A stretch of DNA of 64,000 bases, from assembly GCF_011683955.1 (NCBI RefSeq), contig NZ_JAAQPI010000003.1:310001-374000 (forward strand), given 5' to 3'. The position numbers were made by a program, and so were the translations under genes. The notes beneath the pieces are model-generated. The model worked only from the letters and a program-made list of their open reading frames with translations, made no database searches and had not been told where the DNA came from. This document shows positions 17,813-25,970 of the stretch, piece after piece. The stretch's first letter is position 1; each line of letters starts with the position of its first letter. The DNA is from Pseudomaricurvus alkylphenolicus. GTDB lineage: Bacteria > Pseudomonadota > Gammaproteobacteria > Pseudomonadales > Cellvibrionaceae.

Positions 17813-18748
17813 ATGCAATCCCAACCACAGCTCAACACCCCCGCTGAAGCCCACCTGCACGAACTGAAGCTGAATCAGATTCTTGAAAAGAAGCTCGAAG
17901 CGGCCTCCACGCGATTACTGGAAAGCGGTGCATACAGTCTGCATGTGGACTTGGAAACCATATGCAGAGATTTCAGCGCCAGCGAACCTTTTGAGCTGAT
18001 GCTGATCGAATTGAACTATAGGGATTTTCATCTCACCTGCGGTGAAATGGGCGGCACTCCCAGTGACCCCCAGGCCAGAGACGCCAGCGCGCCAATTCGT
18101 GACCAGGAGCACCACTATGGTGTTATTCGGTGTCGGTGGATTGCCGATAATGAGCACGAAATCCTGTTGAGCAGTTTGCAGGTATCCATTGCCAACCTGA
18201 TTGCAGCCACGGCCAAGCGCATTGAGCTGGAACAGAAGCTGGAACGATTAACTCGCGAGGATACCCTGACCCGGTTAAATAACCGCGGACAGTTTATACG
18301 GCTTTGTGACAGCGAAGTGGAGAGAGGATTGCGCTATGGTCACAATGCGGCGTTATTGATGATGGACATTGATAATTTCAAACTGATCAACGACCACTAT
18401 GGCCATGACATGGGGGACCGGGTACTACAGGAGCTGGGGCGCATTTTGATTGAAACGGTACGGCCCAGCGATCTTCTGGGCCGCCTGGGCGGCGAAGAGT
18501 TTGCACTGTTCCTGCCAGAGACCAGTTTGAGCGCTGCGATGGAAACTGCCGAACGTATCCGTCAATTGGTTGAGGACAGCCCGATAGCTGTTGAGGATAA
18601 ACTGCTGTCCATTACACTCAGTCTCGGAGTCTGCCCGCTCGACCACAGCGCGGAAGACCCTATGCAACAGGCGTTGGAAATGGCCGACCAGGGGCTCTAC
18701 GACGCCAAGCAGCAGGGACGCAATCGAGTCTGCTCTGTTTGTGTTTAG
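17813..18748 (+). CDS. Diguanylate cyclase (GGDEF)
   Basis: A 311-residue cytoplasmic protein. Residues 1-140 form an N-terminal region that I do not recognise, ending in a coiled-coil linker ([21 protein letters not shown]). The GGDEF domain follows: DTLTRLNNR near 150, [18 protein letters not shown] near 185-202, and the active site GGEEF at 226-230. The inhibitory-site RPSD at 217-220, five residues before GGEEF, is intact. It should make c-di-GMP with product feedback. It overlaps the 3' end of nhaA by 4 bases in convergent orientation. Confidence 0.93.
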   Translation: MQSQPQLNTPAEAHLHELKLNQILEKKLEAASTRLLESGAYSLHVDLETICRDFSASEPFELMLIELNYRDFHLTCGEMGGTPSDPQARDASAPIRDQEHHYGVIRCRWIADNEHEILLSSLQVSIANLIAATAKRIELEQKLERLTREDTLTRLNNRGQFIRLCDSEVERGLRYGHNAALLMMDIDNFKLINDHYGHDMGDRVLQELGRILIETVRPSDLLGRLGGEEFALFLPETSLSAAMETAERIRQLVEDSPIAVEDKLLSITLSLGVCPLDHSAEDPMQQALEMADQGLYDAKQQGRNRVCSVCV

Positions 18749-19935
18749 GCGCCATCTGATGAGGCACTGGTTTTTGGCAGTACCATGGCCAACACCAGAT
18801 AACCGGCTACACCGGACAATAACGAGCCCGCGAGAATACCCAGACGTTCATCGAACAGCAGATTTACACCACTGGCTTCAAACGCCAGAGATCCGATAAA
18901 CAAACTCATCGTGAAGCCAACACCACAGAGCAGCGATACACCATAGAGACTGCGGAAGTTGAGACCGTTCGGCAACTTTACCAGCCCCAAGACCACACTC
19001 AACCAACAAAGCCCGAAGATTCCAATCTGTTTGCCCACCAGCAAACCCAGAGCAATCCCCACCGGTACCGGGTGCAGAAAACTGTCAAAACTGACACCTA
19101 CCATCTGCACTCCGGCATTGGCAAAAGCAAACACAGGAAGAATACCAAAGGCCACTACGCCATGCAGGTCGTGCTCAAGCTCTTTGAGCGGTGACTCGCT
19201 GGAACCTGCTGCCGGTTTTATGGGGATAAACAGGGCCAGAATCACACCCGCCAATGTCGCGTGCACGCCTGACTTCAGCACCGCCACCCACATCACCATG
19301 CCAACAAACAAATAGGGCGAAAACGAAGTCACGTGGCGCTTATTCATAACCGCCAATACCGCAATACAGCCGGCAGCCACAATCAGCGCCGACGTGGACA
19401 GATCACTGGTGTAAAACAAAGCGATGATAACAATCGCCCCGATGTCATCAAAAATCGCCAGGGACACCAGGAAAATTTTCAAGGCGAGCGGAACTCGCGA
19501 GCCCAGCAGTGCCAGAATGCCCAACGAAAAAGCGATATCCGTGGCCGCCGGAATGGCCCAGCCATTCATGGCTGTGGCGTCACCCTGATTAAAATAGGCG
19601 TAAATCAGTGCAGGAGCGACCATACCTCCGACCGCACCAACGCCTGGCAGCACTATGGCGCTGAGGTTGGACAACTCCCCTTCCAACAACTCCCGTTTAA
19701 GCTCCAGCCCGATCAAAAAGAAAAACACCGCCATCAAACCGTCATTGATCCACAACAACAGCGGTTTGGCAATTTCAAAGGCACCGATGCGCACTGCGAC
19801 CGGCATTTCGATCAGGGCGTCATAGAAGATATGCAGCGGTGTGTTTGCCGCCACCATCGCCAGGACCGCCGCAATCATCAATAAGATGCCACTGGCGGAT
19901 TCCGTATTCATAAACTTCTTAAATTCATCAAACAT
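18745..19935 (-). CDS. nhaA: Na+/H+ antiporter NhaA
   Basis: A 396-residue inner-membrane protein (E. coli NhaA has 388). The ion-binding aspartates fall at exactly the E. coli positions: Asp133 in AATDIAFS and Asp163-Asp164 in IFDDIGA. It expels Na+ in exchange for protons and supports growth in saline or alkaline conditions. The N-terminus ([16 protein letters not shown]) matches the family. It has no operon partner, and the candidate small RNA lies upstream in divergent orientation. Confidence 0.96.
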   Translation of the reverse strand: MFDEFKKFMNTESASGILLMIAAVLAMVAANTPLHIFYDALIEMPVAVRIGAFEIAKPLLLWINDGLMAVFFFLIGLELKRELLEGELSNLSAIVLPGVGAVGGMVAPALIYAYFNQGDATAMNGWAIPAATDIAFSLGILALLGSRVPLALKIFLVSLAIFDDIGAIVIIALFYTSDLSTSALIVAAGCIAVLAVMNKRHVTSFSPYLFVGMVMWVAVLKSGVHATLAGVILALFIPIKPAAGSSESPLKELEHDLHGVVAFGILPVFAFANAGVQMVGVSFDSFLHPVPVGIALGLLVGKQIGIFGLCWLSVVLGLVKLPNGLNFRSLYGVSLLCGVGFTMSLFIGSLAFEASGVNLLFDERLGILAGSLLSGVAGYLVLAMVLPKTSASSDGA

Positions 19936-20064
19936 GAGTTAGTAGGCGCTCACACATTATACATTGCCCCCTATTCGGGCTCGACAGCTTTACACAAAGT
20001 CTACACGAAACAAAAGCAATATCGGATTAATGATGGGCTATTATTTGGGCGGATATCGGCGGCT

Positions 20065-20082
20065 TGTAGGATATATCTCACA
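20065..20082. promoter_or_regulatory. GacA/UvrY-like upstream activating box
   Basis: TGTAGG, six A/T bases (ATATAT), then CTCACA. The known GacA/UvrY box is TGTAAG-N6-CTTACA; this site matches 10 of the 12 defined positions with the correct spacing. It lies about 70-80 bases before the first GGA motif of the candidate RNA. No clear -10/-35 pair stands out between them. Confidence 0.6.
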
Positions 20083-20144
20083 CTCAAAAAGGATTTTTGC
20101 GACTATCGCCGCCGGCAGCATTGCGAGAGAATACACCCATACAA

Positions 20145-20341
20145 GGAAGTAAACAGGAACGATGCTCCGGGATCGGGCATCACATGACCAGGGAGGTCAC
20201 AGGGACACCAGATTAATGAGACGGCAATCACAGGGACATGGCTAGGGATTGGCTATAGCGGTCAGGGAATGGGATACAATTGATCGTCTCGTGAGGGACC
20301 ACAGGCGGGCTGAACCGAAAGGTTTAGCCCGCTTTACTTTT
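20145..20341 (+). ncRNA. Candidate CsrB/RsmZ-type CsrA-sequestering small RNA
   Basis: There is no credible reading frame. Ten GGA triplets occur in about 155 bases, eight of them as GGGA (ending at 20172, 20194, 20205, 20236, 20248, 20268, 20274, 20298). Several sit in hairpin loops: TGACC-AGGGA-GGTCA at 20185-20199, GATGC/GCATC around a loop with CGGGA at 20161-20181, and GGTCA/TGATC (one G-U pair) enclosing two GGGA at 20261-20285. The run ends in a strong intrinsic terminator, and a GacA/UvrY-like box lies upstream. That is the architecture of RNAs that titrate the translation regulator CsrA/RsmA. The 5' end is approximate, and the assignment rests on motifs only. Confidence 0.65.
20305..20341 (+). 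terminator. Intrinsic terminator ending the candidate small RNA
   Basis: GCGGGCTGAACC (20305-20316), a GAAA tetraloop and GGTTTAGCCCGC (20321-20332) give a 12-bp stem with one G-U pair, followed by TTTACTTTT. No protein gene precedes it on the plus strand, so it must end a non-coding transcript. Confidence 0.85.
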
Positions 20342-20412
20342 CAGCACTGATAAAAATTGGTGCGTTTCTGCCGCGCCAGATTGTCCGTATTAAGTCTCCT
20401 GATTCTGCCCTA

Positions 20413-20570
20413 GTGTCGTGAGTCTGAAGTTCGTTGAATTAATTTCAAAGCCAAAAATTAGAGAACAAGGCGGCTGGACGCAGGCGTAGTGGTGCTACGT
20501 CAAGTTCAGCCAACGCCGTTATCTGATTTTTGGCGAAGAAATTTTTCAACGAACTTCGGATTCACGACAC
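20413..20570. repeat. 158-bp near-complete palindrome (TAGTGTC family)
   Basis: The left end GTGTCGTGAGTCTGAAGTTC is mirrored by the right end GAACTTCGGATTCACGACAC. Pairing continues inward through GCCAAAAATTAGAGAACAAG and its counterpart at 20519-20535, to GGCTGGACG...GTTCAGCC near the centre. It could fold into one long imperfect stem. Its right end overlaps the last codons and stop of the epimerase gene. The ends resemble those of the short palindrome at 25921. Confidence 0.85.
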
Positions 20571-21557
20571 GAGGAAGTGCTGTTGCAATTGTTGCATCGC
20601 CTCGTCAAATCTTGTTGTGGGTGTAAACCCAAGTTTCAAGCGTGCTTTATCCGTGCAGAATTCATTAGCCCCTCCCATCAACCGCAAGGATTGCCGGGTT
20701 AACAATGGGCGCTCTTTTTGTTTCCGCACGCGACCAATAAATTCCAGTATTGGCGCCCCCAAGCGAGCCACAGCATTGGGTATCGAGCGCGGTGGCGGTG
20801 TACCCGCAACACTTGCCAATCTTTGCAGATAGGTTTTCCAGCTAACACCTTGTCCATCAGCCGCAATAAAAATATCCCCTGCATCGGCACGATCACAGGC
20901 CAGAAGCAGGGATACCAGGTTGTCGACATGGCAGAGTCCTGCGTCCCACTCACCACTTCCCAGCAAACAGGGTTTACGCTCGCGAAGCATCTCCACCATT
21001 AGATTTACCCAAGGCCCACTGCCGACGCCGTAAACATTTCCCGGGCGAACAATAACGCCTTTTAATCCGCTCGCCCGAACGGCTTCGAGGGTAATACGCT
21101 CTTGCTCCTGCTTGCAGATCTCGTAGGGAGAAGTGGCTCGACCCAATGGCGTGATCTCATTCACCCCGCCTTTGGCAAGCGCATCACCATAAGCGCAAAC
21201 ACTGGTGGTCACGACAAAACGCGCTTGCCAGAGCAATGCCAGCTCAATGGCTTCTCTGGTGCCGCCAACCGTGATATCCACATGGGTTTGCTGCGCACCC
21301 CAATCACTGACCACCGCTGCCAGATGATAAATCACATCTCTCGGAGCGAGGCATTTCGCCAGAGAAACCAGTTCTCTGACATCGCCGCTAATGATGTCGA
21401 CACGATCTTCCCACTCATCGGGAATGGGCTCGTCCGGCAACATCAGCGCCGTTACTGAATGATTGTGCTGCAGGAGCGCACGCACTAAATGTCGACCGAT
21501 AAAACCACCGGCGCCTGTGATCAAAGCCGAATCCGGCTTACGCTCATTACTGGACAT
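20562..21557 (-). CDS. NAD-dependent epimerase/dehydratase (extended SDR)
   Basis: A 331-residue protein from the ATG at 21557. The Rossmann motif is ALITGAGGFIGRHLVRALL, followed by GDVREL, YHLAAVVSDWG, a TTSVCAYGD active-site Ser, and YEICKQEQE with the catalytic Tyr-x3-Lys. This is a complete extended short-chain dehydrogenase core; the substrate may be a nucleotide sugar or a steroid-like alcohol. It follows the cupin gene by 7 bases, so the two form an operon. The final codons (Val-Ser-stop) come from the end of the 158-bp palindrome, so the native C-terminus has probably been replaced. An alternative start at 21593 overlaps the cupin gene. Confidence 0.85.
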   Translation of the reverse strand: MSSNERKPDSALITGAGGFIGRHLVRALLQHNHSVTALMLPDEPIPDEWEDRVDIISGDVRELVSLAKCLAPRDVIYHLAAVVSDWGAQQTHVDITVGGTREAIELALLWQARFVVTTSVCAYGDALAKGGVNEITPLGRATSPYEICKQEQERITLEAVRASGLKGVIVRPGNVYGVGSGPWVNLMVEMLRERKPCLLGSGEWDAGLCHVDNLVSLLLACDRADAGDIFIAADGQGVSWKTYLQRLASVAGTPPPRSIPNAVARLGAPILEFIGRVRKQKERPLLTRQSLRLMGGANEFCTDKARLKLGFTPTTRFDEAMQQLQQHFLVS

Positions 21558-21564
21558 AATCAGC

Positions 21565-22101
21565 TTATTCGCCGAAGACGATGACATTGTCACAGTTGCT
21601 GCCCTGTGCTTGGCACAGTGCGCGATAGAGCTTCAGAACGGTACGTGCATCGAGAACACTGGTCACGTCTCCATCGTCGTTGATATTGACGTTACTGCCG
21701 AAGATGGCAAACCAGACCACGGCGTCCTCTTTCGCATCGTCGGCAACCGTCAGTGTATGCACAGAGTGTGCAGGTTCGAACAGATAGGAGCCGGCCTTAT
21801 TCACCTTGCCCGGGTATTCCTTGTAGAACCACTCGCCCGATTGAGTGACCGCAAACACCGGCCCCGTGTGATAGTGAGTATCAATACCAAAGCCGGGCTT
21901 GAATCGATTTCGTACTACCCATAGATTCTGGTTCAAATCCACATGCAGAAGCTGCAGGGTGGAACCATCAGGTAGCGGTACCTGTGGCAACTCCTCATCG
22001 TGGATCAGAATTGCCTCGCGGGAGTCCTCGCGATTAATGACTCCGCCAGACATCATCTCGGCCAGCATTTCCAGAACGGGGGTTTTATTCTCGGCATTCA
22101 T
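21565..22101 (-). CDS. Cupin, 2,4'-dihydroxyacetophenone dioxygenase-like
   Basis: A 178-residue protein. The ATG at 22101 is chosen over 22260 because it follows AGGAAC and removes 53 residues that do not resemble the family. Cupin motifs are HYHTGPVFAVTQSGEW near residues 80-95 and AGSYLFEPAHSVHTL near 107-121, giving a His cluster able to bind Fe or Mn. It resembles the 2,4'-dihydroxyacetophenone dioxygenase/ChrR-cupin group, but proteins of this group vary in function, so the substrate is not assigned. It is divergent from an AraC regulator, which probably controls it together with the epimerase. Confidence 0.75.
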   Translation of the reverse strand: MNAENKTPVLEMLAEMMSGGVINREDSREAILIHDEELPQVPLPDGSTLQLLHVDLNQNLWVVRNRFKPGFGIDTHYHTGPVFAVTQSGEWFYKEYPGKVNKAGSYLFEPAHSVHTLTVADDAKEDAVVWFAIFGSNVNINDDGDVTSVLDARTVLKLYRALCQAQGSNCDNVIVFGE

Positions 22102-22172
22102 AGTTGTGGGTTCCTGCAGTGAGGGCTGAAAGTGAAGACAGGGGCAGTCTATGAAAGCAGAGCCTCCTAAAC

Positions 22173-22210
22173 TTGATATTTTACGAACATAAATTGATAC
22201 TTTACGAACA
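22173..22210. promoter_or_regulatory. Direct-repeat operator, probable AraC-type binding site
   Basis: TTGATATTTTACGAACA (22173-22189) is repeated as TTGATACTTTACGAACA (22194-22210): 16 of 17 identical, period exactly 21 bp or two helical turns. It lies between the cupin and the AraC gene, which is the arrangement AraC-family proteins bind. Confidence 0.75.
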
Positions 22211-22234
22211 ATGTCAGTAGATAGGAAGCCCACC

Positions 22235-23269
22235 ATGTACCTGATTAGAAGTGGCGCCATTGAAGGATTTTGGGCACTGATCAGCAGCCTCGGAGAAAAC
22301 CCTCATCCATTGCTGGAATGGGCTGGCATCAGTGCCGCGCAGTTGCGCCAGCCCGACGCTTTGGTCTCCTATACCCGTCTCGCGGACTTACTGGATTACA
22401 GTGCGGGCATCTGCCGGGAGCCCCTGCTGGGGCTGCGCCTCGCTGCAACGCAGAATCCCCTGGTGATTGGCGAATTGGCGCTTTCCAGTGGCCAGCAGGC
22501 GACACTGGAGGAATCCCTTCACTATTCCAACCAGCATCTTCATCTGCACGCACATGGTGTGCATATAGCCCATCATAAGACCGGCGAACGTGTACAGATA
22601 CACCTCCAGTTCGACTTCAGCAATAGCGAGGGTCTGTGCCAACTGCGCCAGATGAGCTGTGGCCACCTGTACATCACCACCGAAGCGATGCTGGATCGCC
22701 GGAACGCCGGATCCCCGGATCGGCAACTGCACATGCACCTGCGGCAAGCTCAACCGCACTCATCCTGGCAGCCTGAGAAGCGCTTTGGCAGCATCCACTA
22801 CGACGCGGAGTTTGACGGTATCTCGCTGCCGGCCCAGTGGCTGGGGCGAAGGCCCAATGCCGACACCATCAGCCTTCGACACCACTTTGAACAAAGGGTC
22901 GAGCTGCTGGAACAGCGTTACCCGGACAACCTTCAGGCCCAGATCAGCTACATCATTGGTAACTTGCTGGGCAGCGGTGAATGCAGTCTCGAACGGGTCG
23001 CCAATGCCCTCAATATGCATCCCAGAGTGTTGCAGAAGAGGCTCGCACGGCAACAGCTCACCTTTCGAAACATACTGCGCGAGAGCCGTCAGCGACTGGC
23101 TGAACAACATCTGCGCTACAGTCATATCAGCGTCACCGAACTGGCTCTGCAACTGGGGTACGCGGAGGTTGCCGTGTTCAGCCGCAACTTCCGTCAGTGG
23201 ACCGGCCAGTCACCCCGCCAATGGCGTCTGCAGTATCAGAAGGGCGCTGCCGCGCCATCTCCTGAGTGA
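22235..23269 (+). CDS. AraC-family transcriptional regulator
   Basis: A 344-residue protein. Residues 1-200 form the arabinose-binding-like domain of the OruR/ArgR-type AraC branch (ALVSYTRLADLLDYSAGI, PLLGLRLAA). The C-terminal 100 residues contain two helix-turn-helix motifs (SLERVANALNMHPRVLQKRL; SVTELALQLGYAEVAVFSRN) and the closing WTGQSPRQWR. The ATG at 22235 has AGGAAG 6 bases upstream and is better than 22211. It is divergent from the cupin-epimerase pair over a direct-repeat operator. The ligand is unknown. Confidence 0.92.
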   Translation: MYLIRSGAIEGFWALISSLGENPHPLLEWAGISAAQLRQPDALVSYTRLADLLDYSAGICREPLLGLRLAATQNPLVIGELALSSGQQATLEESLHYSNQHLHLHAHGVHIAHHKTGERVQIHLQFDFSNSEGLCQLRQMSCGHLYITTEAMLDRRNAGSPDRQLHMHLRQAQPHSSWQPEKRFGSIHYDAEFDGISLPAQWLGRRPNADTISLRHHFEQRVELLEQRYPDNLQAQISYIIGNLLGSGECSLERVANALNMHPRVLQKRLARQQLTFRNILRESRQRLAEQHLRYSHISVTELALQLGYAEVAVFSRNFRQWTGQSPRQWRLQYQKGAAAPSPE

Positions 23270-23366
23270 GCCAAATGGCAATTCGATTGTCACTTTTGGA
23301 TATTGTCTGAAGCCGATACATAGATAAGACTCCGATTGAGTTTTATTACAAAAGTGGCACCCTTCT

Positions 23367-24386
23367 ATGGCGGCATTGCAGTATACCGAACACCAACCGC
23401 CGGAACAGACGCAGCTGGTTGAGCTTAAACCCGGTATTTACTGGGCACGCATGCCGTTGCCGTTTCCGCCCAATCACATCAACGTATACCTTCTCGAAGG
23501 CGACGACGGCTGGACGGTGATAGACACGGGCATGAATCTGGCGGAGGCCAGGGAACGCTGGTTGGGGATTTTCGATCGGTATCTCGGCAACAAACCGGTT
23601 ACCGCTGTAGTCGTCACCCACATGCATTTCGATCATTGCGGGCTCAGTACGTTTTTGACCGATCATTGGCGGGCACCCTTGTGGATGAGCCGGAGTGAAT
23701 ATTTGGCGGCCCGCAGCGGTCGCCCGGAAAATAGAGCCGGCAGTTGGCAGCTTCAGCAACACTACCAGCGGGCCGGTATGGACGAACAATACCTTCAGCG
23801 TGTGGCGGAGAAATTCGAATCATTTGAAAAAGTGCACGAACCTGTACCACTGAGTTTTGAAAGGTTGCATGAAGGTCAGGCGCTTCGGTTTGGGGCGGAT
23901 GAATGGCGTGTGATGATGGGCCTTGGTCATTCTCCCGAACATGTGTGTCTCTATAGCGAAAATAGCAGCGTGTTGATTTCCGGCGACCACATATTGCCGC
24001 GCATTTCTCCCAACATCAGTGTATCGGCGGAGTGCCCTGGCGCCGACCCGCTCGCAGACTATCTGGATAGCCTGCTGCCATTTGCGGAGCTGCCGGAAGA
24101 CACTTTGGTGCTGCCCTCCCACGGGCTGCCGTTCCAGCAATTACATCTGCGCATCGAGCAGCTACGGGAAGATCACCAGGGCAATCTCGATAAGCTGTTG
24201 AGCTTGTGCCAAAACGAACGCAGCTTGAAGCAGATCATACCCGGCATCTTTACCCGTAAACTGTCACCTGTGGAGTATCACCTTGCCATGGGCGAATCTT
24301 TGGCTCTGGTTAATCGCCTGTGGCATTTGGGTCTGCTGCAACGGCGACTCGATGATCGAGGTGTGTTCCTATACAAAACCGGTTAA
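23367..24386 (+). CDS. Metallo-beta-lactamase-fold hydrolase
   Basis: A 339-residue protein. The metal-binding motif THMHFDHCG puts His85, His87, Asp89 and His90 in place; further ligands are in LGHSPEHVCLY and LISGDHILP. A C-terminal helical tail of about 90 residues (VEYHLAMGESLALVNRLW) resembles the winged extension of glyoxalase II/LACTB2-like enzymes that cleave thioesters or phosphodiesters. There is no signal peptide. Two 11-base arms, TGTCACTTTTG (23288-23298) and CAAAAGTGGCA in the leader (one mismatch), lie upstream. The dehydrogenase gene follows after 34 bases, but a functional link is not evident. Confidence 0.85.
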   Translation: MAALQYTEHQPPEQTQLVELKPGIYWARMPLPFPPNHINVYLLEGDDGWTVIDTGMNLAEARERWLGIFDRYLGNKPVTAVVVTHMHFDHCGLSTFLTDHWRAPLWMSRSEYLAARSGRPENRAGSWQLQQHYQRAGMDEQYLQRVAEKFESFEKVHEPVPLSFERLHEGQALRFGADEWRVMMGLGHSPEHVCLYSENSSVLISGDHILPRISPNISVSAECPGADPLADYLDSLLPFAELPEDTLVLPSHGLPFQQLHLRIEQLREDHQGNLDKLLSLCQNERSLKQIIPGIFTRKLSPVEYHLAMGESLALVNRLWHLGLLQRRLDDRGVFLYKTG

Positions 24387-24420
24387 TGCGCTAGGCTGAT
24401 AAGAAAAGGAACCAGGGCCC

Positions 24421-25923
24421 ATGCTCCTGCTGTTAAAACGAACTCTGCTCATCTTGGCCCTGTTGCTGATACTGGCCCTGGCAGCCCTGGCGGGTTACAT
24501 TGCCTTTGGACCGGTCTCCAGCACAGCTATTCTGCACGTGCTACTGGGCTCAGGCATTGAATCTCCGGACCAATCCACCATACGCCAGCGCCTCAAATTG
24601 CCTTCGGGATTCAGCCTGGGTGTCTATGCCCGAGGCCTGAAGAATGTTCGCTTTATGGAATTTTCCGAGACTGGTGATCTGGTGGTAACTCAGCCGCGCC
24701 AGGGACGTGTTGTGCTGCTGCAACGGGATAATAATAGCGATGGGCAGCATGACGGTGAACAGGTTCTACTGGATCAATTGCGTCGCCCCCATGGTTTGGA
24801 GTTTTATCAGGGCTGGTTGTATATCGCCGAGTCACACGCTGTTGGGCGGGTCCGTTTCAATCACACCAAGGGCACTCTCGAAGGCCCCTATGAACATATC
24901 ATTACCGGCTTGACCGACGACGGCAATCACTGGAGCAAGTCGATCCGCATTGGCGATGACCATCTGTATGTGAGCATGGGCTCAACCTGCAACGTTTGTG
25001 AAGAAGACGATCCCCGTCGCGCCACCATTATGCGCTTCAACGCCGACGGCAGTAACGGCACTATTTATGCCACCGGCCTGCGCAACAGTGTGGGGCTGGA
25101 TTTTGCCCCCTGGGATGGCAGCCTCTACGCCACCGACAACGGGCGCGACTTGTTGGGCGACGACTACCCGGTCTGTGAGTTGAACAAGATTGAGGAAGGG
25201 CAGTTTTACGGCTGGCCCTACATCAACGCCTTTGGCGATCTGGATCCGGATTTCAGCCAGGGCCATGAACACCGGCTAGAATCAGCGCGTTCGCCGGTGT
25301 TTGGTTTTGCCGCCCATAATGCACCGCTGGGTATGCGTTTTGTCCGTAATTCCCAGCTGCCCGAACATTTCCACCGCAGCGCCCTGGTTGCTCTTCACGG
25401 TTCCTGGAACCGCAGCCAGCCGGATGGCTACCGTGTGGTCTCCCTGCACTGGCAGGAGGACGGCAGTATTACCCAACAGGACTTCCTCAGCGGATTCGAA
25501 CTCGACGGCCATGTGATCGGCCGGCCAGTTGACATCGCAGAAGGTCGGGATGGCTGTTTCTATATTTCAGACGATTACGCCGGTAGCATCTATCGCGCAT
25601 GTTACGGCATTGAACAGAATCTGGATGACAGCGACCAACAACCGCGAATTGACCCACTCTGGCAGGGGCTGGATAAACAGCAACGGCAACAGCTGGTCAA
25701 TGCAGGTAGGATACTCTACGAAAATCAGGGCTGCGCCGCCTGTCACCGTCTTCAGGGCCGGGGAGCACCCAGTGGCAAAGCACTGGAACAACTGCATCAG
25801 CGTTACGGTCTGGCAGAATTGCAGGAATACTTTCTGACACCGAATCCACCCATGCCCCAATACGCCTTGCCGCAAGCTCAGCGCCAACAGCTGGCCGCTT
25901 ATTTATTGCAGGCCACCCGTTAG
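24421..25923 (+). CDS. Membrane-anchored PQQ-type sugar dehydrogenase with haem c domain
   Basis: A 500-residue protein. Residues about 5-27 form an uncleaved hydrophobic anchor or signal. The six-bladed propeller of the glucose/sorbosone dehydrogenase family follows: GLEFYQGWLYIAESHAVGRV, HWSKSIRIGDDHLYVSMGST, ATGLRNSVGLDF, DNGRDLLGDDYP. A C-terminal cytochrome c segment carries CAACH at 438-442 and a probable axial Met in NPPMPQ at about 478. It should oxidise a sugar or aldehyde in the periplasm and pass electrons through its own haem. PQQ dependence is inferred from the family. The stop codon is provided by the palindrome at 25921. Confidence 0.87.
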   Translation: MLLLLKRTLLILALLLILALAALAGYIAFGPVSSTAILHVLLGSGIESPDQSTIRQRLKLPSGFSLGVYARGLKNVRFMEFSETGDLVVTQPRQGRVVLLQRDNNSDGQHDGEQVLLDQLRRPHGLEFYQGWLYIAESHAVGRVRFNHTKGTLEGPYEHIITGLTDDGNHWSKSIRIGDDHLYVSMGSTCNVCEEDDPRRATIMRFNADGSNGTIYATGLRNSVGLDFAPWDGSLYATDNGRDLLGDDYPVCELNKIEEGQFYGWPYINAFGDLDPDFSQGHEHRLESARSPVFGFAAHNAPLGMRFVRNSQLPEHFHRSALVALHGSWNRSQPDGYRVVSLHWQEDGSITQQDFLSGFELDGHVIGRPVDIAEGRDGCFYISDDYAGSIYRACYGIEQNLDDSDQQPRIDPLWQGLDKQQRQQLVNAGRILYENQGCAACHRLQGRGAPSGKALEQLHQRYGLAELQEYFLTPNPPMPQYALPQAQRQQLAAYLLQATR

Positions 25924-25970
25924 TGTCCGGAGCCTGAAATCATTCAACCCGGTTCGGATTCAGGACACTA
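25921..25970. repeat. 50-bp palindrome between convergent genes (TAGTGTC family)
   Basis: TAGTGTCC at 25921-25928 is mirrored by GGACACTA at 25963-25970, with partial pairing inside (GAGCCTGAA with TTCGGATTC). Its two terminal TAG triplets are the stop codons of the plus-strand dehydrogenase and the minus-strand histidine kinase. It may act as a bidirectional terminator. Its ends resemble those at 20411 and 62898. Confidence 0.75.

Noticed and set aside
19964-20152. 62-codon frame in the gap before the candidate small RNA
   Set aside because: It lacks an ATG start (TTG only) and a ribosome binding site, has basic low-complexity translation, and overlaps the regulatory box of the candidate RNA.
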